Positions 1 to 10,400 of a stretch of 64,000 bases of DNA are shown in pieces. Source of the stretch: Arctopsyche grandis (taxonomy: Eukaryota > Arthropoda > Insecta > Trichoptera > Hydropsychidae). The position numbers and the translations under genes are program-made. Every line of letters starts with the position of its first letter. Position 1 is the first letter of the stretch. The notes under the pieces are model-generated. The model did not search any database. It was not told where the DNA came from and saw only the letters and a list, made by a program, of their open reading frames with translations. The stretch covers positions 16,863,501 to 16,927,500 of the forward strand of contig NC_135359.1 in NCBI RefSeq assembly GCF_051622035.1, given 5' to 3'.

Positions 1-1
1 G

Positions 2-1087
2 GGTCAAAATAGAATATCACGCATTGATCCGGCTGCTTTCAATGGATTGGTGTCGCTGAGAGTTCTGTACTTGGACGATAACCAATTGAACGCCGTCCCA
101 ACACCTTCCTTCTCTCTGCTGGGTAGTTTAGCGGAATTGCATGTAGGATTAAATGCCTTCTCTTCGCTACCGGACGATGCATTCGCTGGACTTAACAGAT
201 TAGCTGTTTTAGACTTGGGCGGTGCAGGTTTACTAAACATTACCGACGGCGCTTTCAAAGGCTTGATGGGTCTTAGAAATTTAGTCCTGTCGGACAATCG
301 CCTCAAGACCATACCCACTTCTCAGTTGTCCGAACTGACCCGATTGGAAGATTTGACTCTGGGTCAGAACGACTTCACTGTGATCGAAGCCAATTCGTTC
401 AAAGGATTGGTCAATTTGCGCAGGCTAGACATAACCGGCGCCAGTCAATTGGAGAGAATCGAAAAGGCTGCTTTTAACGAAAATCTCAACCTGGACACTC
501 TTATTCTAGCCAGCAATAAAAAACTGGACACTATTGAAGAGGGATCTCTAGTCGGTTTACCCAATTTGAGACACCTCGTCCTCAAAGAGAACGCCATCAC
601 AACTCTGACGGAATCACTGCTAGCTTGGCACGAATTGAAGAAATTAGAGCTCACCGACAACCCCTTGCACTGTGGGTGCCAACTGTTATGGTTGCAAGAG
701 AAACTTCTACAGAAGAACTTCAGCCAAGTGCAATGCGCCAGTCCTGAACATTTGAAGGATCGATTATTGAGATCACTCGAATCAGACGATTTGGGATGCG
801 CCTCGAACGAAGTCCAGCAGCAATTGGTGATCTGCATCGTGGTGGTCGTCATCGTAGCCGCTTTGACGACGCTCATCCTTCTGCTGTACCATTATAGGAG
901 ACGAGTGCACGAAGCCTTTAAAGACTACAAGTGGAACAAGCGCGCAATATCTCGCAAGGAGCACGAATACCAGAAGACGTTCTCCGACGAGGACTACATG
1001 GTGAGAGGAGCTCACCCTGCGCAGTTTCCAGTGGCACAGCAAGGTGTCGGTCCAGGCTTGAGGCCAATTCCGGTGACGGAACTGTAG
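2..1087 (+). CDS. Transmembrane LRR receptor, capricious/tartan-like (3' part)
   Basis: The reading frame is open from the first bases of the window, so the 5' end of this gene lies outside. It encodes about nine leucine-rich repeats (for example SLRVLYLDDNQL and GLRNLVLSDNRL) and then an LRRCT cap beginning NPLHCGCQLLWL with later Cys residues. A strong membrane helix (VICIVVVVIVAALTTLILLL) is followed by basic YRRR and a cytoplasmic tail containing EYQKTFSDEDYM and ending PIPVTEL. The juxtamembrane tail and the ending resemble, from memory, the Drosophila capricious/tartan group of cell-recognition LRR proteins. The last three residues (T-E-L) fit a class I PDZ ligand. The stop is TAG at 1085-1087, followed directly by CTAG and a long in-frame extension (see next entry). 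Membrane LRR identity is firm; the exact orthologue is not. Confidence 0.85.
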   Translation, partial: GQNRISRIDPAAFNGLVSLRVLYLDDNQLNAVPTPSFSLLGSLAELHVGLNAFSSLPDDAFAGLNRLAVLDLGGAGLLNITDGAFKGLMGLRNLVLSDNRLKTIPTSQLSELTRLEDLTLGQNDFTVIEANSFKGLVNLRRLDITGASQLERIEKAAFNENLNLDTLILASNKKLDTIEEGSLVGLPNLRHLVLKENAITTLTESLLAWHELKKLELTDNPLHCGCQLLWLQEKLLQKNFSQVQCASPEHLKDRLLRSLESDDLGCASNEVQQQLVICIVVVVIVAALTTLILLLYHYRRRVHEAFKDYKWNKRAISRKEHEYQKTFSDEDYMVRGAHPAQFPVAQQGVGPGLRPIPVTEL

Positions 1088-1564
1088 CTAGAGCTGTACG
1101 CCTCCCCGAGCGTGTTCTTCCTGCCAGGGGGGGCGCAGGGCTCCGGAAGGAGGGGGCCCAGGCCGGGGGGCACAGCCCCAGCGCCCGGAGCCGCCGCCAC
1201 TCTTCCCGTGAACGGATTCACTTACATCAACGGCCCAGACGCCTGTCGCCATACACATACCCTCAACAACGCGCACCACCACAAGAACGGACTGCTGCCT
1301 CATCACAACACCCTCAACAACGGCTCGTTGCGGTCGAGCCTCTCTGACAAGAAGGTCAACACCTTCAATAAGCGCAACGTCGACAACAACCGCTACTGCC
1401 GTAAGCAAGACAACGGCTACTTGAAGAACTACGGTTGTGAGCAAGTTCGCAACAATGGGTTCGTTGCCGAGCCGGAGTACTCCGTCATCTCAGAGGGAGG
1501 ATATGCTCCTCCGGACGATGACTTCGGTCGCCCTTGTAGCCGCGAAAACACCTTCAGTTGTTGA
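1088..1564 (+). CDS. In-frame 158-codon extension after TAG (candidate stop readthrough)
   Basis: The frame of the upstream LRR receptor stays open for 158 codons after its TAG and ends at TGA 1562-1564. The first part (about 1100-1205) is Gly/Pro/Arg/Ala-rich and GC-rich. The later part is Asn/Lys/Tyr-rich and looks like real cytoplasmic protein, with NGFTYINGPD, EPEYSVISEGGYAPPDDDF and a final ENTFSC. The stop context is TAG CTA G, the CUAG motif known to promote stop-codon readthrough in animals. Readthrough would hide the PDZ-type tail VTEL and append 159 residues. Alternatives are 3' UTR that is open by chance because it is locally GC-rich, an assembly error that created the stop, or an alternatively spliced tail exon. 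Confidence 0.55.
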   Translation, partial: LELYASPSVFFLPGGAQGSGRRGPRPGGTAPAPGAAATLPVNGFTYINGPDACRHTHTLNNAHHHKNGLLPHHNTLNNGSLRSSLSDKKVNTFNKRNVDNNRYCRKQDNGYLKNYGCEQVRNNGFVAEPEYSVISEGGYAPPDDDFGRPCSRENTFSC

Positions 1565-1733
1565 ACGGGATTGGATATCAGAGACGCTTTCAGTGCCACC
1601 AGTGTGTGCGTGTGTGGTGTGATCTATGTAAAAGACTGCAACATTTAGGCATTTAAGTTTTCTTTTTTTTTTTTCTAAATTGACCAGTGACAGAAATCTA
1701 TCTGTTCGTGAGCGTGTTCCGAAACAATCCTTG

Positions 1734-1739
1734 AATAAA
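1734..1739 (+). promoter_or_regulatory. Poly(A) signal AATAAA of the LRR receptor
   Basis: A canonical AATAAA lies about 170 bp after the distal TGA (1562-1564) and about 650 bp after the proximal TAG. Both protein forms could therefore come from the same transcript. Confidence 0.5.
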
Positions 1740-2107
1740 ATACAAAGTTATGTAGGTTGAGAAAATCTGAGAATTTTCCTGTGTGTACAACCGATCAATG
1801 TATGGTCGACGTAGTCCTCGGTCAGGTCGCTTTTCTAAGTCTAAATATACACTGTGTACTTTAACTTTCCATCAAAATATTAATACAAAGAAACACTCAC
1901 TATCATCAAAGGCATAATGCACATGTGAGTTAAAATACAACGTTGTTACTTGCATGTATAAAATCAAATATTTATAAAATTGTATTTCACTCACGGTGCA
2001 CTGTGATATTGATAACACACTACTGTACATATATTGTTATTTTACAATAAGCAGTATTTAAAAAAAGGGTACCATTTATCGGCCCGGCAAATAAAAAGAA
2101 TGCCCCT

Positions 2108-2402
2108 TTCTAAAATAGCTCGCATGACAGATTCAATTTTCACCCATCAAATGTGGTTATCAGTAACAAAAATAAATACCGACCCTAACAACCTAATATT
2201 AAATAAATAGGGCCAACCCTAACTTAACTTAACGCTTAAATAAATAAGTGTTGACTGCTAAGATATTGCGATTACCCAGTAAAAATGTAACTGGTTATGA
2301 TTTCACTGAAGCGTCAAATTTCATTTTTGTTACTGGCAACCCGTTTGACGTTTGATTTGCCGGGCGAACGCCAAATCTGTCGTGCAAGCTATTTTAGAGA
2401 TG
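2108..2402. mobile_element. MITE-like inverted repeat
   Basis: Terminal inverted repeats of about 25 bp are visible. CTAAAATAGCTCGCATGACA at about 2112 pairs with the reverse complement of TGTCGTGCAAGCTATTTTAG near 2378-2397. Partial inner complementarity (CAGTAACAAAAAT against ATTTTTGTTACTGG) extends the foldback. There is no coding potential. The target duplication is not clear. Confidence 0.6.
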
Positions 2403-4461
2403 TTAATTTGACATTTGACGTGTAATCTATTTTACAGCCGTGCCACAAATATTATCCCATTTAAAAATGCTGTGTAATAAAAGAAGAATAAACACAATTC
2501 CAAAAGACTTCACTACACGATTCGATGAATCAAATAAAAAATTATGCAGTTTTACAATTTAACTTGAGAATTATATAATATTTATTATATTATTATACTG
2601 TACAGACTAGTCGTATTCAACATATTTTAAAATTGAAACGTATACAGTTGTAATTTAGAATTATAGTGATAATTTATGTTTAGGGATTCGATCTATCAAT
2701 AAGTGATATAAATCAATTTACTTGTACATACATATATTATACATACATACGTAAACACGTGCATATACGAATATGTACTCGTGCATAATTATATATGTAT
2801 ATGTCTACTCATCTATAAGAATATATACAATTTATACATATATATATATTATATACAACATTCTCTATGAATGCAACAATATCAACAAATTTTCAGTTCA
2901 TTTGTTTGATTTTACTGTAAAGTGTGAATAGAAATAAGAAATGGAAAATAACTACATGATATTTGTGTATATTAAAAATTTTAAGCATTACTATTTCCGT
3001 TGCTGTATATATTTAATGTCGTCAGTTTATCTCATATGTAAGTCTCGCTGTGTGCTCAAAGCAGTCCTTTGGTATGCAAAGTATACTTCTGATAGTTTAT
3101 AAACATTCCGTTTAGTCTCTATTATTATATATGATAAAGGTATTAAGCTGGAAAATAACTCTGACCTATTTAACATGGAGTATAGAAGTGCCTTTGGCCA
3201 AACCACCAATATTAAAAATACCGAAATGAAGTTTTTCATATTGTCTGTAACGAATTTTCAAATGTTTCCAACATTTTTTTGTATTACTCGTTTGTATAAA
3301 TTGTGTACATATAATTAGTGTTCAGTTTGATTTTGTTTATGTATTATAAAGCTGAGGCATCTGTTAATATTTAATTTTTTTATAAGGTGGCTTGTGTACT
3401 GAATGATTTGATAAGATGAAACCCCGCAGTCTCTCAAGATGATATATTGTTTTTAATGAATACCCCAGTACATACATACCAGTTTATCACATTCATTGTT
3501 GCATTCACAAATCACTTTTCCTATACAAGAAACAATCTTCTATCTGTGTAGTCCTGTAATATCTTTGTATGTATATCTTTTATGCATCCTATACTATGTT
3601 TACAATTATAAATCCAAAATTGAAAAAAAAAACATTGTTTTATTTTTAATTATAAACAACGCTTACTTTCCACGATATAACGATAGCACACAAGCTAATG
3701 ATTCGACTGCTTATTAAATAAAAATAAAGGAATATGTACTGACTAAATACAATCGCTAACGACGAAGTAATAAATCCAAAAGAACTTATCGTCGAATGAA
3801 AATTGCATCTCCATCCAGGATATGGCTAGCAATTATGATTATATTTATTTGGGTTTCAATATGGGTACTGATTTGGAGTCCCAAATCCATATATTTGACA
3901 AACTTATTTTTTATTTTCGATCTACGGCACATTTGATATGCCAGATTAAGATTCTATTAATATTTTAATAGCTTGACTTTTCTTAAACTAAATACAATAT
4001 ACTTAAATAATTATAAGCTATTCCGAAATTCGGTAGCCTAAGTACCGACAAATAAATGTAGAAAATAAAAAATCATTGTTTTTTTTTTTTAAAAGATGAG
4101 TTTTATTTTATCAGCCCATTTTTTGGAAATGTATAGCCAGTAAGCAATAATGGATATGGTGAAATGATGTTGATGTTGAACAAAAAAAAAAAATACGCAC
4201 GATTCTTATGAGTATCAAAAATTTATATAATAGTCGATTCTGCTAACGCAGTTTAAATCACATTTTTAACATTCAAAGCAATAAATAAGATAAGTTGTAT
4301 ATTGAACAATGAATACGGGATATAATATAATAATAAATACAAATCTTATTGTCAAAAAATGATAAAATGCGATAATAAAATGCATTTACAATATCATAGT
4401 AACTTATAAAAATGCAAATGAAATCATGGTTTGAATTTATATAAAATAAATAATTATAAAG
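2403..4461. other. AT-rich intergenic DNA
   Basis: This stretch lies between the LRR receptor and the Tctp 3' end. It holds TATATA/TACATA microsatellite patches (about 2720-2860) and short chance ORFs only. The part below 4461 includes the Tctp 3' UTR; a minus-strand AATAAA (TTTATT on plus) occurs near 4103. Confidence 0.6.
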
Positions 4462-6038
4462 TTAAAACTTTTCTTCTTCAAGGCCGTGTTTGAAGAACAT
4501 AAATACAGGCACAGATTCTCCATTAATTTCACGATACTCCAACATGGCGATCATACCATCACAATCCATAGATTCACCGGTAAACAACTGCAGATCCTTA
4601 AATCTTCCCAAAACGTCTTTCATTACGGTGTTAATGTTTGTTTTGAAAACTTCCACTTCACCCGGTGACTTTTCGGAAAGCTTTTCAATCAGTCTGAAAT
4701 CGAAAAAAAACATTCAATAATCTCACAAAGAATAAATCAAGTTAAAGAATTTCCTATAAAAATGTACGGTTAGTGTCCAACCTATGAATATAGCAATGAA
4801 AAGCATATGGTCATTCCAGAGCAAATTACGATTGAATAATATTGCACTTTTTGCTCCATAGGTAAAACAATATTATTTTACCATTGGTATTAGAGGTGCT
4901 TATCATAGAATCAGAGAAGCAACGACTTACTAAGTACAAAAATTAAGACAATTATGTAGTCATAAAAATGGAACAAAGAACATTTCAACATAACTTACAC
5001 AACAAAAACGAGAGTATAATAATTCAATTGAAAATAAGTCATCGGTTGATTATTGATATTACCGTTTCATGTAATCCTTCAAGTAAAGGGTGTACGCTTT
5101 CTTGTCTGGGAATGCAAAAGTTTCGCACAGTCTGTGATTCAGCACGATGTCTACACCGCTGACGACATTTGGGTCAGCTCCTTCATCATCACCACCTTCA
5201 GCGGACGGATTGAAGCCAGCAATTTGAATGTCATCGTCCTTCCTCTGTACCAGTTTACCGGTGACTTCATATATTACTTCACTGACTAATTTCATTCTGT
5301 AGGAGTCCGAGAACATCTCGTCTCCTGAAAAATGCAAAATTTAAATTAAAAACAGTTTATTTTAAACATCATGAACAAAATTTTGGAACGGAAATGAATC
5401 CGAATTTATATTAAAAAAAAAAACTTAATATTTGTAAACAAATCAATCAAAGTAATAAGTGTTCCACATTATAAATTATGAAAAATGTTAATAATGCTTC
5501 TCGAGTGCAAAGTCATAGAGGTCAATACTGCATAGGATAAGGCAATGACCTCAATTGTAACGTGAAAATTTATTATGTATTATTTGGTGTTGTTTAACTA
5601 TCGAGTATTTATGGCATAGAGATCTCCGTAAGTATTGAAATTAAAAATAAATAAGTATACTATAATAGATCAAGGAGCGACATATAAGAATGCGCTCTAT
5701 CGAATTAGCACTACATTACTTACAAGGGCCATGATGATGGCAAAAATAAAATTGTAAAAAGTCAAAATGAAACTTATGGAAAGTAAAAGGATGAGGATGA
5801 GGATGATGAGGGATGAGCAAACTGACAAGGAATTTTGTCGAATGACACATGAAAGTGAGTAATGAGTAATGCGATCGGGTCGGATGTCATGTGTGAATTG
5901 TGTCAGCTGTCAGTGGAAAAGTGGAGCGGGGGATGGGGATGGGGTTGGGGGCGCGGAGAGGGCGCAAACGGGGCGAAAAGGGGGCGGAGGCGCGGGGAGA
6001 GGGGTCGCACCAGAGATGATGTCCTTGTAGATCCTCAT
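4462..6038 (-). CDS. Tctp: Translationally controlled tumour protein (TCTP)
   Basis: Three exons on the minus strand join in frame: 6038-6011 (28 nt), 5324-5063 (262 nt) and 4693-4462 (232 nt), total 522 nt, 173 aa, one residue longer than I recall for the fly protein. The start gives MRIYKDIISGDEMFSDSY, the family's N terminus. Exon 2 carries GVDIVLNHRLCETFAF and YTLYLKDYMK. Exon 3 carries LQLFTGESMDCDGMIAMLEY and ends FFKHGLEEEKF. Both introns have GT-AG ends. TCTP is an abundant cytosolic protein linked to growth control, TORC1/Rheb signalling, microtubules and translation. Intron 1 starts with a strongly C-rich stretch on the transcript strand (see findings). The gene is intact and confidently identified. 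Confidence 0.97.
5925..6003. repeat. G-run cluster in Tctp intron 1
   Basis: The plus strand has many runs of 3-6 G (GGGGGATGGGGATGGGG and similar) directly downstream of Tctp exon 1. This is the template strand for the minus-strand gene, so the nascent RNA is C-rich. A GATGAG-type short repeat lies next to it at about 5789-5818. Confidence 0.7.
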
Positions 6039-6103
6039 GACGACGATGCGGTCGGATGTTAGCGGGAGATGAGCGGAGGCGGCTACACCACGGCAGGGCT
6101 CTC

Positions 6104-6113
6104 ACCGAAAGGA
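6104..6113 (-). promoter_or_regulatory. Possible 5' TOP start of Tctp
   Basis: Reading the minus strand, CCTTTCGG lies about 75 nt upstream of the Tctp ATG in a GC-rich promoter patch. TCTP mRNAs in animals typically start with a C followed by pyrimidines (5' TOP), which couples translation to TOR. Placing the start here is inference. Confidence 0.35.
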
Positions 6114-6633
6114 CACACTACACCGCCCACTCTCGCCAACTCACACCGCACACGCGCTGCCAACGTTGCAAAACTCTGCTTTCTACTTTCGTGTTTACTT
6201 AAGCCACCTAAATAGGTATCTATCTACAATCTCAATTTGGGCGAAAAAAAATCAAATGTTTGACGAATAAAACTATCTCTAGAGCTATGAATATTAGAAC
6301 ATTTGAAACGTTATTGATGTATTTCAGTGAGATTCACATACCAATTAATTGTGTTTAGCTTAACTATCTACCTTTTTAATTTATTTGTGTTTACTTACAT
6401 ATATTGTCATTTGAAACCAGAACGACAAATAATTTTAGTATATTATAGTAAGATTCACACGGGCCATCAATAATGTCTGCCCATAGTAGTCGCCTACGTT
6501 CGAATAGGGATATGGCACGAAAAGAAGAATATTGTAAAATACATTTATTAAAAATAATATTTTCATTACATAAGAGTCTGAATGTATTATACCTTCGTTT
6601 ACCCATGTACTTGTGACATCTACATGCATAATT

Positions 6634-6828
6634 ATGGTTCGGTGATTATTCCTTACAAGGCAATCTCACATATTACGGAACATCTAGCACCTGGAAATTC
6701 CATGTGTCGAGAGAAATCCACGTGAGCTATCATACTGATGAGAACTCCAGATATTCTGTATTCGCAACTTCCATGGCAACGATTATCATGTGCGTAATAG
6801 CAATGTGAGAAATAATCCATTTACCCAT
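6634..6828 (-). mobile_element. 185-bp interspersed repeat, copy 1
   Basis: This is a member of a five-copy family in the window (others near 24461, 25074, 27850 and 45545). Its ends are ATGGTTCGGTGATTATT and, on the opposite strand, ATGGGTAAATGGATTATT, which are imperfect terminal inverted repeats. The core contains the family motif around ATCTGGCAC/GTGCCAGAT in diverged form. It is noncoding and MITE-like, and this copy is degenerate. Confidence 0.6.
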
Positions 6829-7426
6829 AATTGTATTCAAAATATGTTACAATTATCTGGTGATAAATTAAATAAGAACCATATGGAAACAGCGAAAACT
6901 TTCAGTCTTAAATTTATTTATTTTAAAATTTGAACCATTATGTCATTATAGGCAAATCTTAATGCTCCACAATAGTTAAAGTTACAGTAATTATTATTTA
7001 AGTACATAAGTAATAATAAAAGTATAATAGCTCACGAGGCATAAGTGATTCATATTTTTATTTTATTACAGATACAATATGCCATAGTATCAATGATTTG
7101 AAACGGTCACCGAAAAATCACCCGAAGAATATAATTCTAATGTGATTTTGATTCATTTGTCTGACCAGTAAAGAAACCAAACTGCACACCTTATAAAATT
7201 GAAAAAGTTTTAAAATCTAAAAAGCACGTTAAACTAAATGGCTGTGAAATAAGGTGTTATGGCGCGCGGGTGAATGTAGGCGAACACTGAACGCAACGGA
7301 AAGGAACAGCTGTCAATTTCGAAGACGACGTCCGGTGCAGCTTCTCACCTTCGAGGGGGCGCACTCCAGCCCGCGGGGGCGCTTCGCCACCCCGCTTAAT
7401 ATTCGTATTTCATTTAAAAAGGACCA

Positions 7427-10400
7427 ATGCCAATGCAGGAGGAGAAGAGCGTGTGTCGGCTTTGCGCCGCGACTCATTGCGGCGGCTCGTTCTTGTTCAA
7501 GGGCGACATCTCGTCTTCCGTTCCCGGCGACCACCACCAACAACATCTGGCGGCCCTCATCAATAAATACCTACCGCTACAGGTATCTCCACGATTACTT
7601 TATCCTTCTTCTCTCCTTCCATTGCTCATATCCAACGTCACATACTTACATATTCAAATTCTTAAAAACAAACTTCGTACTCACTAATAAAAATAACTTT
7701 TGGAATTAAATTTAAAACAAGTATTATGTCTCGCACAAATTGAGAATATATTCAAATATAAATATAAACATAATTATATTGACTTTAAATTAATTAACAA
7801 AATTAACACAAACATAATACATACATATATACCATTATATCAGATATTTATTATTTACAATTATTTTGGATGTGAACAATACATTGTAAATCTATATACA
7901 TATGCAAAGCCGCCAAGAGAAAATCAAAGCCCTGGTGTAATTTCGAACCCACTCCGTTTTAATTTTCAGCACACATATGTACTTAAAACAATTTTATTTA
8001 TGTTTTCAATTAGTGCTAGTTGGTTTTTTTTTTAGACTTTTTTAATTATTAGTTTTTTTATAATTTAAATATTATAAAACATAACCCGAGCCCTGGTTAT
8101 TAGCATCGGTTGGTACCCCCTTCTCATCAGGCCTATGCATTTGTATTTACAATATATGTTCATTTCATATTCTAATTTCAATTCAGACTTTCAAATTCAT
8201 CTTTGGAAAAGAAATAGTATACAAATTTATATAAAAAAGTATAGTATGTACAAAGGCATTTAAGACAATTTTCCAAAATATAACGCGTTTGAATATGTAT
8301 TTGAAAGTTCCTGCCACTGTACTGCAAAAACATCTGCAACTTTCATCAGAATCCTACCCGATAGAGATAAACTCTTGACTCTGCACACACTTTCTACGAA
8401 AACAATTTTGCAATCTATCAAACACAAACATCTCATAAATACGGCGATGGCACAAATAGGAACGCAAGTTCCGGGTCCGTTGCAAATTATCACTTCGGGT
8501 CGAAACCGAAAGACGACGGGAACACTCGTGCACAAAGCATACAGAGTAGTAAAAATCGAAGCGACATAGCTTTGTCCGACCTTTCTGCTCCGATATATTT
8601 TAGAGAGTGAATATTCAGTTTGATTTGAATTTAATTCTTTTTCAAAATTCAAAACTTTAATTTCGCTCGTCGTGTCGTCACTAGCCAATATATACATTCG
8701 AGGAGAATACTTTTCGGGACTCATTTTCTTCAAAATTCTCATCATCTCTGCCGTGTGACCGCCAGATCCAACGCATATTATAGTTCGAACGTTTTTCACG
8801 CGGGGTTTATGTGTTTGTGTTTTATTCTTCTGCCAAAACACATATACAACACTGATTGTTCCGATAACTATCCCAAAATAAAGTAACATTGTTTATAATG
8901 GGCTATCTATACACAATAGTCACACATATTTTCCAACTCGCCACATAACCCTATCAATTTGACGTTTACAATGAACCGCTTGGTCGAAATACTACAATAA
9001 TCAACCATATTCAATATAAATATAATAAAGAGAAACACATTTTTAAAAGCTTTTTATAACTTCTACTTAATAATAAAACGATTTTTAAAAAGATATTTAG
9101 CCTGAATATATCGATTATGTGACATTGGGCGCTAACAGTACATATATCATCATCTACAGCCGCTCACCATCCACTGCTGAATGAAGGCCTCTCCAATACG
9201 CTGCCACTCGTCTCTATTTTATGCAACCCTCATCCATATCACCCCACACATTTTCCTAATTTCGTCTACTCATCTTCCCTGCGGTCTTCCTTTTACCCTT
9301 TTACATTATCTCGAGTACCATTCTAGTACTTCTTTTGTCCACCTTTCGTCCATTCTTCTAGCCACGTGGCCCACCCATTGCCATTTCAATCTCTTCACTC
9401 TATCCACTACTCTTGTCATACTTCTCACCTACATATTCCATTTCCTGTATTTTCTCTTTATGCCAAGCATACAACGTTCCATACTTCTTTGTGTGCACTG
9501 AACTTTGCGTAGCAACTTGGCATTCAATGTCCAAGTTTCCCATCCATACGTCATCACTAGCAAAACGCATTGATCGAACATCTTTTTTTTCCGGCAGTGG
9601 CATTTTTGATTTAAAAACAACATTCATTCGTCCAAACGTACTTCATCCTAATTTCATACGTCTATTTATTTCTTCTTCTTTACTACCGGACATGTCAATT
9701 ATTTGACCTAAATATAAATAATTATTTACTACTTCTACTATTTTATCATCTAATGAAATGCTCTATATATATTACCAGCATTATATGAGCATTAAAACAC
9801 AATACTCAATGCTTTATACATTTACACATAATATATTTAAAATAAAAATCTACTTCTACTTGCTTTTAAAATAAATATATTTTTAATTACCTTTATCTTT
9901 AAAGGCAGCGTTAAGGAACGATCCCACCAGTTCGTTGATTTGGTCAGACCAATATTTACTAAATCAAAAAAAAATTGTTAAAGTTTAAACAATTTTCTAT
10001 AATTGAATTGAATCTGTGGAATGATCCGTCACTGATCACAAGCTGTATTTTAATTTAAATGGCTGATGACTATTGCATAATCGATGACTGGTGTTTCCTG
10101 TGTATTTACTATATTTTTCTCTTCTCAGGTATACGACGATGGAAAGTTTCCACGAACAATTTGCCCTGGATGTAACATTCAATTAGAAGCCACTGCACAA
10201 TTTCTTGAATTAGTAATAGCAGGACAGGTATAGTACATATATAATTATCTTACTCCAATTTAATATTAAAATGTCACATAAATTGTATCATTCATATACC
10301 TTAAATATGTGAAAACATATTAGTTCTCCTCTTTAATTTAATTATACCAATATTTCAGGCTACATTACGGGAGTTTTTAAAAAAGCAACTTGTGCAGTCT

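Noticed and set aside
931-1347. Plus-strand 138-codon ORF in another frame over the receptor tail
   Set aside because: It overlaps the receptor's coding frame and the GC-rich patch; Arg/Ser-rich translation without domains.
1088-1444. Minus-strand ORF opposite the extension
   Set aside because: Mirror of the GC-rich plus-strand frame; hydrophobic Val runs are an artefact of composition.
7254-7709. 151-codon ORF overlapping zinc-finger exon 1
   Set aside because: Different frame from the clear ZAD start at 7427, runs into intron 1, no recognisable domain.
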